Source of the DNA: DATFTF01 sp963825175
Lineage (GTDB): Bacteria; Acidobacteriota; Thermoanaerobaculia; UBA5066; Gp7-AA6
DNA: 64,000 bases
NCBI GenBank assembly: GCA_963825175.1
Contig: CAWGSA010000001.1
Span: forward strand, 310,001 to 374,000
Direction of reading: 5' to 3'
The notes below the pieces were generated by a model that saw only the letters and a program-made list of their open reading frames with translations, made no database searches and was not told the DNA's origin. Positions 52,538-62,055 of the stretch are shown here, piece by piece. The first letter of the stretch is position 1; every line of letters starts with the position of its first letter. The position numbers and the translations under genes were made by a program.

Positions 52538-55500
52538 CGTAGAAGTCCTCGAGTCGGGCCACGCCCGTGGCGAAGTCGCCGGCGTACTGCGCGCGCAGGA
52601 TGTACCCGGTCTGGTACGCGCGGTCCATCCAGTTGCGCGCGAAGGAGAAGGTCCAGGCAATGCGGTCGTTGCGGACGTCTCGGGTGGTGTACCCCCCGGC
52701 ATGGAGGCTCAGCCGGAAGGGCGCGGCGTCGTAGACCCGGTCCTGCTCCACGACCGCGAGCCCGGCCGGGATCTCGTCGGTCAAGGCGTAGTACGACGAG
52801 CTCCACCAGGGAAGCGATCCCCGGCGGGGCCGGAACGTGAGCTTCACGTACACCAGGTCGCCGATGCGGACGCGTCCACCGAGCGGCGCGAGCGCCCCGG
52901 TCTTGCCGTCGAGCCGGAAGTACTCCTTCTCCAGATTCCATCCGCCCGGCACGGCCGGCGCGCGGTCGAGCGGCACGTTCCGCGCCACGCGCGCCTTGAG
53001 AACCACGGCGTCGCCGGCGCCGGAGACGGCGATCGGGCCCCCTGCCGCGGCGGCCGGGTCCACGTCGATCTCGACGCCCCCCGGGGTCTGGCGCACGGTG
53101 AGCCGGGCGCTCTCGATCTCCCGGCCGCCGGCCGTGATCCGGGGAGGCGGCAGCGCGCGGGCTTCGCGCATCGCCTCCTGGAGGAGCCAGGCGGAATGGA
53201 CGAGGACGCCCGACGTCTCGAACGTCGACCCGAAGTGGCGGCCGTCGAACGACGCGAGAAGGCGCCGGGACAGCTTGCCCGTGGCAGCCGCGTCGAGGCG
53301 GCCGTAGTCGTGGAGCGCGTGCGCGGCCACGGAGAGCGTCGACGGAAGCCGGCCCGGGTAGCTCGGCCAGTCGCCGACGAGCGGCGTCCACTTCTTCGGG
53401 TCGGCCGGAGCGCCGTTCAGGGACGCATGGACGGCTCCGCCGACGTCCGCGAGGAGATCGCTCGCGATCCGGCCGAAGCCCGGCTTCACGTCGAATCCAA
53501 AGCCCTTGAGCGCCAGCAGGAAGAGAGACTCGTCGAGCACCGTGCCGCTGCCCTTCACCCAGTCGGCCTGGAAGCGCAGCGTCGCCTCCAGAGTCCCGCC
53601 GGCTTCGGGCAGGAGCCCCAGCACGCGCAGCCGGGCCTCGATGTAGGTGACCGCGATCCCGAGCGAAGACGCCCGCTCGGGCACCTGAGACTTCAACCAG
53701 CCCAACGACCGCGGGCCGTCGAGAGCCTTCAGCGGCTCGGGATCGTCCAGAGAGGAGAGCAAAGAGAGGACGATCGCCGTCATGGAAGGATCCCCTTTGC
53801 CGGTGCCGGGCCACCACACGAAGGAGCCGTCCAGGTTCTGAAGAGACTTCAATCGCGCCAGCCCGGCATCGGAGAACGCGAGCGCGTTCTTGCGCATGTC
53901 CTCCTGCTCGCGCGTTCGAACGCCGTACTGAGGATCGAGGAGACCGCGCGCCAGCAGGCTCGGCACGGTGGCGCTGGCGACTTGCTCGGCGCATCCGTAC
54001 GGGTAGGCCATGAGCCAGCGCAGCGCGGGCAGCTCCGCCGCCGCCAGATCGCTGGTGGCGAAGATGCGGACGCCGGCCAGGGTTTCCCCCTGCGCCAGCG
54101 GCGGCGTCATGGCTTCGCCGGCCTTGACGTCGCGAGTCTCCACGAACTCGACGGTCGACGAGAGCGTGCGCACCGAGCTTTCGAATCGCTGGATATCGCC
54201 GTCGGAGGACAGCGTCGTCTTCAGGGCGACGGCGCCCGAGGGATCGGATTGTTTGAGGGTCAGCACGCCGCGGCCGGAGGCTTCGCCCTTCGGCGCGAGC
54301 GTCGCGGAGACGGAGGGCGGCGCCGCGGACGCGACGATCGCGGGCAGCTCGAGGAAGGCCTTCACCGCGCGGGCCGCCTTGTCCTGGTTGGAAACCAGGA
54401 GGCGCACCTGCGCGCTGTCGCCGGCCCGCAGGAACGGCGGCGCCGCGACGGAGAACGTGACCTTCGCGTTCGTGCCGAACTCCGCGCCTCCCTCGCCGAA
54501 ACGGCCGCGCGTGTCCACGGCCACGGCCGACACGTTCCACGTCGTCTGGTTGGCCGGCAGCCGAAACGAGACCGCGGCCCGTCCGTCGGTGTCCGTGAGG
54601 ACGCGCGCGTTCCAATACGCCGTGTCCTCCTCCTTGCTGTCCTTCTTGTCGGGCTTCGTCGCCGCCATCCAGAAGTTCGGGCGGAAGAGGCGCGCCAGGC
54701 GCTCGCCGTAGCCGTAGGACTGAAACTCGCGGCTGTAAAAGCTCATGAGGTTGAGCCGCTCGACGGGATAGAAGAACGCCAGGAGCGACGGGCGGAACTC
54801 GGGCTGCAGCGCGAGGACCGCTTTGTCCACCACGGAGATCGAGACCTCCGCTTCGACCGGCTTGCCCGCGGCGTCCACGACCCGCACCGAAATGCCCTGG
54901 CGCTGCCCGGGCTTCACGAACGCCAGCTGCGGCTTCACCGCTACGGCGAGCGCCTTGTCCCTGGGCGGCACTGTCAACGTGAGGGTGCGCTCGATCCAGC
55001 CACGAACCGGATCGGCGTAGCCGAGGACGACGTAAGCGGCCGTGCCGTACGCCGGGACGATCGGCACGGAAATCCACGTCGAGAGGCCGTCGACCGGTTG
55101 GACGCGGTGCTCGTAGATCTTCCTTCCGGCGATCGTCAGATACAGGCGGCCGTGGTTCTCGCCGCGCTCACCCCAGCCTTCCGGGAGGAGAATGAGCGCC
55201 CGGGCCACGTCGCCGGGCGCCAACACGCTGCGCTCCTGGAGAATCGTGACCTCCGAAACGTCCACCACCGGCGCGCCGGGCTCCCGCGGCGCGACCACGA
55301 TCGTCGCCTCGGCCGTCGTGGGTTTTTCGAACCGGTCGCGGAGCGTCACGAGCGCGTCGAGGCGGCCCGACGCATCCACCGGGATCGCCAGGTCGAACCG
55401 TCCGTCCTCCCCCGTGGTGAAGCTCGTCTCCCGGTGAACGGGCGGAAGCTTGTAAGGCGTCAGGGTCCAGGCGATCGAGCCCCTGGTCTTTCCGTACGCC

Positions 55501-57224
55501 TTCCCGGACGGATGCACGGCGCGGATCGACAGCCGCGCGGCATGCTCCGGGCTGGCGTAGACGGAGGACATACGCGCCAGGGCCACGACCTCGCTGCGGA
55601 CGTCGAGGAAGGTCTTCGAAAACGCGGACGCGTTGCCGTCGGGGTCCTGCCCGAACAGGCGGAGCACGAAGCTGTAGTCGTAGTTGGGCGGCCCCGGCAG
55701 CGTCTCGGGCAGTTTCAGCTGGAGCCTCGCCTTGCCCTCCCCGTCCATCTCCACGTCCTCGACGCTCGCCACGGGATAGGGGACGGAGACGGCGTCGCCC
55801 TCTCCCCTGGCGTCCCATCCATACGTCGTGGCGCTCCCCGCCTCGCCCAGGCCGGCGTCCTCCACCCACTGCGGCGTCTGCGCACGGACGCGGAAGAGCT
55901 GCGCCGAGACCTTCACGCCCGGAGGCACGCCGCCGGCGTAGCGCTCCACGGCCACGGACGCGGTCAGCGTGGCGCCCGCTTGCAGCGTCTCCTGGTCGGT
56001 CTGGACCTTGAAGAAGAAGAGCGGCTTCACGTACTCCCGCACGCGGAACTCGCCCGCGTGGCTCGCCCCGGCGATCGTCGCCCGAACCCGGTAGACGCCG
56101 TTCAAGTCGCCCGAACCGATCGGCAGCGATCCGGAGAAGGTCCCGAAAGGCGTGACGCGGGCGTCGACCTCCTGGACGATCACTTTCCCCGAAAGATCGA
56201 CGATTGACACCCGCGCGGCGTCGGCGCGTCCGGTCAGCGAGCTCCACAGCCGGCTCAGGCCGTCCGCCGGCTGCCGAAGAATGCCCTTGAAGCGAACGGT
56301 CGCGCCGTTCCTGTAGAGCGGCCGGTCGGTGTAGAGGTAGACGTCGGGGAAGACCGCCGTCGTTGGAAAGAACTCGGTGTCCACGATGGCGACCGAATCC
56401 TTCTCCCGCACCACGACCAGAAGCTCGGAATCCTTCCACCCCTGGAGAGCCAGGACGCCGTTGGTGTCCGTCTTTCCGGTGGCGATCCACTGGCCGCGCA
56501 GGTTGCGCACCTCGACCTCGGCGCCCGCCGCCGGGCGGCCGTCGCGCCGCGCCACCCGCACCAGCGCGGCGCCGTCGGTCTGCTGGACCACGGCCGAGAG
56601 GTCGTTGACGACGAGAACGACCTGGCCTTCGAGATCTCCCTGCAGCACCTGCACCAGATAGAAACCCGGCGCGAGCTTCGGAAGCCGGACCACTTTCTGC
56701 CGCAGGCTTCCCTCGCGCGAGAACCACCAGTCGAAACCGGGCACGTCGAAGGGCGTGCGCACATCGGCCGCGTCGGGCTCGAACGAGAGCTCCGTGACGA
56801 GCGTGAAGTTGGCGGGGCCGGCGACGATTTTCGCCGGGCCTTCGGAGAGACGGGTCCCGGAGGGCGCGGAGGAACCGCCGAATTCGCCCATCAGGCTCCG
56901 GCGCATCTCGAGGTTCGCGGCCGAGCGCAGCCACTCGAGTTGAAGCCGCGTCTTGTTGAGACCGGCGAAGAGATACTTCGCGCTGTTCCACTCCACGGCC
57001 GGCTCCCGCCACGCGCGCCGCAGATCGATCTGGCCGGTGACGAACTCCTTCATATCCCTGGGCCGGTAGATGCGCACCGTGAAAGGCGCTTCCCGTCCGT
57101 AGTGCAGCTCGATCTCCGGCGCCTCGGCCGCGCCGAAGTCGCGACGCACCGTGATGTAGAGCTCCTTGGCCACGAGGCCCGCGGCCTGAAAGCAGAGGAG
57201 GAGCGCGAAGACGCGGCGCTTCAT
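52464..57224 (-). CDS. yfaS: Bacterial alpha-2-macroglobulin (YfaS-like)
   Basis: 1586 residues, ATG 57224 overlapping the preceding stop (ATGA). Signal peptide, then many MG beta domains (DVYLYTDRPLYRNGATVRFKGILR, VNRELSV-like repeats) and NFWMAATKPDKKDS near the bait region. The thioester site is MAYPYGCAEQVASA with Cys1078 and Gln of GCAEQ, followed by the helical TED domain. Bacterial A2Ms trap foreign proteases in the periplasm. The gene is flanked by the complete yfaP/T/A/Q set, like the E. coli yfa operon. Confidence 0.95.
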   Translation of the reverse strand: MKRRVFALLLCFQAAGLVAKELYITVRRDFGAAEAPEIELHYGREAPFTVRIYRPRDMKEFVTGQIDLRRAWREPAVEWNSAKYLFAGLNKTRLQLEWLRSAANLEMRRSLMGEFGGSSAPSGTRLSEGPAKIVAGPANFTLVTELSFEPDAADVRTPFDVPGFDWWFSREGSLRQKVVRLPKLAPGFYLVQVLQGDLEGQVVLVVNDLSAVVQQTDGAALVRVARRDGRPAAGAEVEVRNLRGQWIATGKTDTNGVLALQGWKDSELLVVVREKDSVAIVDTEFFPTTAVFPDVYLYTDRPLYRNGATVRFKGILRQPADGLSRLWSSLTGRADAARVSIVDLSGKVIVQEVDARVTPFGTFSGSLPIGSGDLNGVYRVRATIAGASHAGEFRVREYVKPLFFFKVQTDQETLQAGATLTASVAVERYAGGVPPGVKVSAQLFRVRAQTPQWVEDAGLGEAGSATTYGWDARGEGDAVSVPYPVASVEDVEMDGEGKARLQLKLPETLPGPPNYDYSFVLRLFGQDPDGNASAFSKTFLDVRSEVVALARMSSVYASPEHAARLSIRAVHPSGKAYGKTRGSIAWTLTPYKLPPVHRETSFTTGEDGRFDLAIPVDASGRLDALVTLRDRFEKPTTAEATIVVAPREPGAPVVDVSEVTILQERSVLAPGDVARALILLPEGWGERGENHGRLYLTIAGRKIYEHRVQPVDGLSTWISVPIVPAYGTAAYVVLGYADPVRGWIERTLTLTVPPRDKALAVAVKPQLAFVKPGQRQGISVRVVDAAGKPVEAEVSISVVDKAVLALQPEFRPSLLAFFYPVERLNLMSFYSREFQSYGYGERLARLFRPNFWMAATKPDKKDSKEEDTAYWNARVLTDTDGRAAVSFRLPANQTTWNVSAVAVDTRGRFGEGGAEFGTNAKVTFSVAAPPFLRAGDSAQVRLLVSNQDKAARAVKAFLELPAIVASAAPPSVSATLAPKGEASGRGVLTLKQSDPSGAVALKTTLSSDGDIQRFESSVRTLSSTVEFVETRDVKAGEAMTPPLAQGETLAGVRIFATSDLAAAELPALRWLMAYPYGCAEQVASATVPSLLARGLLDPQYGVRTREQEDMRKNALAFSDAGLARLKSLQNLDGSFVWWPGTGKGDPSMTAIVLSLLSSLDDPEPLKALDGPRSLGWLKSQVPERASSLGIAVTYIEARLRVLGLLPEAGGTLEATLRFQADWVKGSGTVLDESLFLLALKGFGFDVKPGFGRIASDLLADVGGAVHASLNGAPADPKKWTPLVGDWPSYPGRLPSTLSVAAHALHDYGRLDAAATGKLSRRLLASFDGRHFGSTFETSGVLVHSAWLLQEAMREARALPPPRITAGGREIESARLTVRQTPGGVEIDVDPAAAAGGPIAVSGAGDAVVLKARVARNVPLDRAPAVPGGWNLEKEYFRLDGKTGALAPLGGRVRIGDLVYVKLTFRPRRGSLPWWSSSYYALTDEIPAGLAVVEQDRVYDAAPFRLSLHAGGYTTRDVRNDRIAWTFSFARNWMDRAYQTGYILRAQYAGDFATGVARLEDFYDESLYSQTASRRVGVDPLRDGPRR

Positions 57225-58687
57225 GGCTCGGCTCCGGTCAAGACGACGGCGCTGCCCTGGGCGCGGCCGGCGAAGGCGTACATCGGGAGGCGCTCGAGCA
57301 GCTGCATGGCCTCCACGAGCTCGCGGGGAGGCGGTGTCTCGCCGCGCCGCCTGGCCGACTCGTCGCCCGCGCGGTCCGGCGTGTCGCGCTGCCAGCCCCA
57401 CGCCACGGCGGACTTGAGAAACCCCCCCGCGTTCCAGAAGACTCCCGAGGACAGAGGCTGCCGCGTGAACGCCGCGAGAAGTCGGGGCGACATCTGCCGG
57501 AACGACGGCTGGCGTCCGGCGCAGACCTCGCCGATGCGGTCGAGCGCCGCTTTCGACGGCGAGAGCGCGACGAATCCCGGGCAGGCCCGCGAAGCGTGAA
57601 CCTCGTACGCCGCGCTCTGATTGAAGAGGGCGTCCAGATCGGCGAGCGCGCCGTCATCGCCGCGGGGCTGCGCCACGAGCAGGACCGAGAGCGCTTCCGG
57701 CTTGTCTCCTCTGGCGGTCTGCATCCCCAGGTAGACCACGGAAACCGGGACCGCGCGAGCGTCCTTTCTTTGGGCCGCGGTCTTGAAGTACGTCTGGACC
57801 GACGCGATCGAGAGCGGGCCGGGATCGGGCAGAAAGACCGTGGCGAAGAAGAGCGCGTCGGCGGGAATCGCACCGAGGAGCGCCGCGTCGGCGGGGCCGA
57901 CGCTCAGCAGATGATCCCTGGCCAGCGCGAGCTCGCCGCCCGACGGCGTGAACCGCGCGCGCCGGGAGTCCCAGTCGAACGTCAGCGTGAGTCTCCGTCC
58001 CACGCCGAAGAGACGCTCCACGACGGTCGACCACGCCGAGAAGAACGCGCGCGTGTCGACGTCGATGACGGCTGCCGCCGGGCGCGGCTCGGGCGCGCAG
58101 CGGCGCGAGAGCGCGGCGGCGACGCGCGGGTCGCGGCTGATCGCCAGGCAGGTGGGCGTCTGGGCGACCGCGAACCGCTGGAACTGCAGGGCGATCGGCG
58201 TGACGGCGACCTCTTCGACACGGCCGCCCTCGAGAGCGATGCGCGTGGGCACGTCGTCTCCGGATCGAAGCGCTCTGACGACGAGAGCCGCCGCCTCGCG
58301 CTCTGCCGAAGTGAGCGCGGGCAGCGAGACGCCGAAGGGACTGACCAGACCGGGCGCGTGGAAGTAGGAAAGACGCAGGGCGCGCCCGTCCACGAACCGG
58401 TCCGCGAGGAAATCGACGAGACGTCCTTTCCAGGAGTCCTTCGCGCCGGCGGCGTAGAGGACCGGGCCCAGGCGCACCATCGAACCGCGAAACAGGTTCG
58501 ACGCTTGAAAGTCCTTCATCCAGGCGTTCTCGCGCAGGACCTTGCGCAGGCGCGCGCCGTCGGAGACCGTGACCTCGTATTCCGGCGCCAGGACCGCCGG
58601 GGCGGGGGCCTCGTCGGCGAAGGCTCGCAACGCGCCGAGAAAGACGCCGACGACGGCCAGAGCGATCGGGCGGTGCCGAGGGGTCAT
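57221..58687 (-). CDS. yfaA: YfaA-like DUF2138 protein
   Basis: 488 residues, ATG 58687. Exported (ALAVVGVFLGALRAFA). DUF2138 marks include VLRENAWMKDFQASNLFRGSMVRLGPVLYAAGAKDSWKGRLVDFLADRFVDGR, YFHAPGLVSPFGVSLPALT and ALFFATVFLP. Its stop overlaps the macroglobulin start (ATGA). Component of the yfa operon; molecular role unknown. Confidence 0.85.
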   Translation of the reverse strand: MTPRHRPIALAVVGVFLGALRAFADEAPAPAVLAPEYEVTVSDGARLRKVLRENAWMKDFQASNLFRGSMVRLGPVLYAAGAKDSWKGRLVDFLADRFVDGRALRLSYFHAPGLVSPFGVSLPALTSAEREAAALVVRALRSGDDVPTRIALEGGRVEEVAVTPIALQFQRFAVAQTPTCLAISRDPRVAAALSRRCAPEPRPAAAVIDVDTRAFFSAWSTVVERLFGVGRRLTLTFDWDSRRARFTPSGGELALARDHLLSVGPADAALLGAIPADALFFATVFLPDPGPLSIASVQTYFKTAAQRKDARAVPVSVVYLGMQTARGDKPEALSVLLVAQPRGDDGALADLDALFNQSAAYEVHASRACPGFVALSPSKAALDRIGEVCAGRQPSFRQMSPRLLAAFTRQPLSSGVFWNAGGFLKSAVAWGWQRDTPDRAGDESARRRGETPPPRELVEAMQLLERLPMYAFAGRAQGSAVVLTGAEP

Positions 58688-58688
58688 G

Positions 58689-59261
58689 TCAGGGCTCCCT
58701 GCGCGGGCGCTCGCGCCAGCCATTCCAGCGGAAGGTGCCGAGAAAGCGCGGATTCGACGCGGCGGGCCGCCACTCGGGCGGCCCGGTCGCCAGGTCTTCG
58801 AGCCAGACCTTGCGCACGGCGCCGTCGGGTCCGGCCCCGCCGTTGTGGTACACGACGAGAATGCGGTCGGGCACGGCCCCCGGAGGCCGCAGCAGCAGCA
58901 TGAGGTGCCACGCGTCGGATGGAGGCTTCTCCGGGTTGTAGAACGCGAGGAGATCGCCGGTCTCGACGCGGTCGTCCGCCGGCGCTCGCGAAACGGGCGA
59001 GAAGTTGTAGCCGAGAAGCTCCTCCGCCGTCACGAACGCCACGAGTCGGCCGCTGCGATCGCGCCACAGGGCACCCTTCTCGCCGACGGACTTCTTGTAA
59101 AGGAATCGCACGAAGCCGGCGCAGTCGCGCTGGCCGGGATCCCAGTCGGGGCGCGGGCTCTGCGCCTGCGCCAGCGCCTCGTTCAACAGACGGAAGCGGG
59201 CGCCGTCGACGGTTGGCGCGCCGGTGATGAGCAGCATGAGCGGCAACAGGAGCGCGCGCAT
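58689..59261 (-). CDS. yfaT: YfaT-like DUF1175 protein
   Basis: 190 residues, ATG 59261, one base after the yfaP-like stop. Signal peptide, then GQRDCAGFVRFLYKKSV, where the Cys sits as in NlpC/P60-like folds, and ETGDLLAFYNPEKPPSDAWHLMLLL with His in the place of a papain-like dyad. Ends LGTFRWNGWRERPRREP. DUF1175 family of A2M operons; a peptidoglycan-related activity is possible but unproven. Confidence 0.85.
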   Translation of the reverse strand: MRALLLPLMLLITGAPTVDGARFRLLNEALAQAQSPRPDWDPGQRDCAGFVRFLYKKSVGEKGALWRDRSGRLVAFVTAEELLGYNFSPVSRAPADDRVETGDLLAFYNPEKPPSDAWHLMLLLRPPGAVPDRILVVYHNGGAGPDGAVRKVWLEDLATGPPEWRPAASNPRFLGTFRWNGWRERPRREP

Positions 59262-59262
59262 G

Positions 59263-60165
59263 TCAGTTGTCCTCGCTCATCCCGTCCTCGCCCTGCTTGT
59301 GCCGGAAGTCGGTCACCCACGCCGGCCAGACGCGCGCGTCCACGGGCTTCTTCTCCAGGGTGGGAAGGTAGACGTGCGCCTGCCCTCCGCGGTCCACCCG
59401 AATCCACGCCAGGGTCTGCGTCTCGCCGGGCTTGACGAGCGGCAGCCGCACGCGCCGCCGGATCTCGTTGGGTGTGCCGCCGAACAGCACGACGTTCAGC
59501 GTCGCGACCGTGTGCGCCTTGTCGCCGCTCGGCCAATAGTTGACGTCTACGCGGTAGAAGCCCAGAGGCGGCGACGTGTGCGTGTAGAGATACGGTCCGA
59601 AGCCCGGGCTGTCGAAATCGCCGCCCTGCTCGTTCAGATAGAACCGACCCCCCGACGGGGAGCTCGTGCGCGCCCAGAAAACGTGCGTCGAAGTGTTTCT
59701 GCCGGCGGACTCGATGTCGGCCGCGTCCGGGGGCGGCTCGTAGACGTGAAGGTCGGTGTACACGCCGTCCGTGTCGCTGGTCAAGACCAGGAAGATGGGA
59801 ACCGGAGGCACCTGCGCGTAGATGGTGCGCTCGGCGCGCCCGGTTCCGCCGACGTTCGCGCCCTGGACCACGATCGCGTTCTTGCCGGAGGTGACCGGAA
59901 ACTTCCGCTGGAAGGCGCCGTGGACCGTCTTCAAGAGATAGCGGTCGCCATTGATGCTCACCGTCACCGGATCGATCGTGTCGTCGCTCACGCGGCCTTC
60001 CACCAGGACCATGCGGTCGACCGTCCAGCCGCCCATCGGAGCCGTGAGCGTGATCACGGGCGCCGCCTCTCCCTTGCCGAGCACCTTGCCGGAGGCCCGC
60101 TGTCCCGGCGCGGCCGCCGCCGGCAGCGCCGCGAGGACGAGGCTCAAGAGAGGCGCAAGAATCAT
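59263..60165 (-). CDS. yfaP: YfaP-like DUF2135 protein, first gene of the A2M operon
   Basis: 300 residues, ATG 60165 after CAGGAGAACCGC. Signal peptide, an Ig-like domain (VITLTAPMGGWTVDRMVLVEGRVSDDTIDPVTVSING), then the DUF2135 domain: DTDGVYTDLHVYEPPPD and GFGPYLYTHTSPPLGFYRVDVNYW. First gene of a six-gene unit on the minus strand running to 49968; the genes overlap or are one base apart. The promoter must be in the 363-bp gap to the ada-like gene. Confidence 0.9.
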   Translation of the reverse strand: MILAPLLSLVLAALPAAAAPGQRASGKVLGKGEAAPVITLTAPMGGWTVDRMVLVEGRVSDDTIDPVTVSINGDRYLLKTVHGAFQRKFPVTSGKNAIVVQGANVGGTGRAERTIYAQVPPVPIFLVLTSDTDGVYTDLHVYEPPPDAADIESAGRNTSTHVFWARTSSPSGGRFYLNEQGGDFDSPGFGPYLYTHTSPPLGFYRVDVNYWPSGDKAHTVATLNVVLFGGTPNEIRRRVRLPLVKPGETQTLAWIRVDRGGQAHVYLPTLEKKPVDARVWPAWVTDFRHKQGEDGMSEDN

Positions 60166-60528
60166 GCGGTTCTCCTGCAGTTGCCCTGGGGGACGTTGAA
60201 AATGGATTTGGCGCTCCCTCTATAGCGCATGGCCGCGGAATCATCAACCGCGGGGGACGGGAAAATCCGGAAATGCGCGACGGGCGCTCTCGGAATTCGT
60301 CGGCTGGCTCGCGCGCGTCTCATGACGACATCTCCTCGATGTCGAGCAAACCGCAAAGAAGCGCGTCCGCTGCAGCGCCGCCGCGGAACTTTCGAGATCA
60401 ATTGTGGCGAAATCGTGACCGCGCCGATCCGCCGCGCTCGATCCCATCGCGGCCCGCGCCGGCCCGCCGACATTCGAGTCCGAAAGTGGCGATCCACCGG
60501 CCGGCCGGAGGCGTACCCTACCGGAACC
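60166..60528. other. Divergent promoter region between A2M operon and ada-like gene
   Basis: 363 bp with no gene. It holds an AT-richer stretch near 60.38-60.42 kb and, close to the ada start, the repeated promoter element described at 60469. Also the likely promoter of the yfa-like operon; I could not assign its -35/-10. Confidence 0.5.
60469..60528 (+). promoter_or_regulatory. Shared upstream promoter element, copy A
   Basis: The 27 bp starting GACATTCGAGTCCGAAAG (60469-60495) match copy B at 63289 in 21 of 27 positions. In both, a GTGGCG/TTGGCG block is followed after exactly 22 bp by a TA-start hexamer (TACCCT here) just before the gene's start codon. This looks like a specific sigma-factor or regulator site. 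Confidence 0.5.
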
Positions 60529-62055
60529 GTGGAGCTCGACGAAAGGGTCTGCGACCGGGCGAGGCTGGCTCGCGACGCGCGATTCGATGGACGCTTCTTC
60601 ATCGGCGTCCTCTCGACGGGGATCTACTGCCGCCCAATCTGTCCCTCGCCCACGGCCAAGCGCGTGAACGTCCGCTTCTTCCGCTCGGCGGAGGAGGCGG
60701 TGGCCGGAGGGTTCCGGCCGTGTCTGCGCTGCCGGCCGGAGACGGCGCCCGGCACCCCGGCCTGGAACGGAACTTCGACGACTGTCAGCCGTGCCCTGCG
60801 CCTGATCACGGAAGGAGCGCTCTTGAACCAGGGCGTCGGAGAGCTGTCCCGGCGGCTGGGGGTGAGCGCCCGGCACCTGGATCGCCTGTTTCAGCTCCAC
60901 CTGGGCGCGTCTCCCCTCGCCGTCATGCGGACCTGGCGCCTGCACTTCGCCAAGGAGCTCATCAGCGACACCGATCTCCCGATGGCGATCGTGGCGCAGG
61001 CGTCGGGATTCCGGAGCGTCCGCCGGTTCAACGACTCGGTGCGGAAGCTGTTCGGCCGGACGCCGTCGGCGCTTCGCCGGATGCGGCCGGTCGCGCTGCG
61101 AACGCGTCAGGACGAGTACGTCTTTCGGCTGTCCTACCGGCCGCCCTTCGACTGGGAAGGGATCCTGGCGTTCCTCGCCGCGCGCGCCATCCCCGGTGTC
61201 GAGGAGGTCGTTTCCCGCGTCTACCGCCGCTCGTTCGAGCACGAGGGCAAGCACGGCATCCTGGAGGTCCGGCACGAAGGGCACGCCCGGTCGCTCGAAG
61301 TGCGCATCCGCTTCTCGGAGGCTCTGTCGCTCTTGCCGATCGTGACGCGGCTGCGCGGCATGTTCGATCTGAACGCGGACGTGACCGTGATCGCGGGCCA
61401 TCTGGGGCGCGATCCTCTCCTCGCGCCGCTCGTTCGCAAGTACCCGGCCCCGCGTGTGGCCGGCGCGTGGGATGGGTTCGAGCTGGCGGTCCGAGCGATC
61501 CTGGGGCAGCAGGTCACCCTGGCCGCCGCGTCGACGCTCGCGGGGCGGCTGGCGCTGGCCTTCGGAGAACGGCTGACCATCGCCGACGCCGGCGGTCTGA
61601 CCGTCGTGTTCCCTCCGGCCCACGCTTTGGCGCAGGCCCATCTGGCCGGGATGCCGCAAGCCCGGGCCCGAGCCATCCGCGCACTGGCGCAGGCTGTCGT
61701 CTCCGGCCGCATCGGCCTGGCCGGCACCGACGAGGCATCCCTCGACGCCCTGGCGCGCATCCCGGGGATCGGCGACTGGACCGCGCAATACATCGCCATG
61801 CGCGCGCTGCGCCAGCCCGACGCCTTCCCCGCGGGCGATCTGGTCCTTCGCCGCATGGCGGGTGAAGGCCGGTTGCTGGCGCCGGGTGCGCTGCGGGAGC
61901 GCGCCGAGCGGTGGAGGCCCTGGCGGGCCTACGCCGCGATCTACCTGTGGCGAGCCGCCGCGGACGCCGCGAAGATCGCGCGGCTCGAGGTCGTCCGCCG
62001 GTCCTCCCCGACGGCCGCGGCGCCCTCGCAGGACCGGAGACACGCGCAGATATGA
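60529..62055 (+). CDS. Bifunctional Ada-like methyl-sensor / AlkA-type DNA glycosylase
   Basis: 508 residues from GTG 60529. An Ada zinc/methyl-acceptor domain (DGRFFIGVLSTGIYCRPICPSP, FRPCLRC: four Cys), an AraC-type HTH pair (GVGELSRRLGVSARHLDRLFQLHLG and MAIVAQASGFRSVRRFNDSVRKLFGRTPSALR) and an AlkA glycosylase (FELAVRAILGQQVTLAAASTLAGRL, LARIPGIGDWTAQYIAMRALRQPDAFPAGD with catalytic Asp). Senses methyl phosphotriesters, activates repair genes and removes alkylated bases (family knowledge). Overlaps the next gene. Confidence 0.9.
   Translation: MELDERVCDRARLARDARFDGRFFIGVLSTGIYCRPICPSPTAKRVNVRFFRSAEEAVAGGFRPCLRCRPETAPGTPAWNGTSTTVSRALRLITEGALLNQGVGELSRRLGVSARHLDRLFQLHLGASPLAVMRTWRLHFAKELISDTDLPMAIVAQASGFRSVRRFNDSVRKLFGRTPSALRRMRPVALRTRQDEYVFRLSYRPPFDWEGILAFLAARAIPGVEEVVSRVYRRSFEHEGKHGILEVRHEGHARSLEVRIRFSEALSLLPIVTRLRGMFDLNADVTVIAGHLGRDPLLAPLVRKYPAPRVAGAWDGFELAVRAILGQQVTLAAASTLAGRLALAFGERLTIADAGGLTVVFPPAHALAQAHLAGMPQARARAIRALAQAVVSGRIGLAGTDEASLDALARIPGIGDWTAQYIAMRALRQPDAFPAGDLVLRRMAGEGRLLAPGALRERAERWRPWRAYAAIYLWRAAADAAKIARLEVVRRSSPTAAAPSQDRRHAQI

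Noticed and set aside
52107..56207. 1366-codon open frame on the plus strand
   Set aside because: Antisense shadow of the macroglobulin gene; Arg/Gly/Pro-rich, no motifs, while the minus strand has a thioester site and a full domain order.
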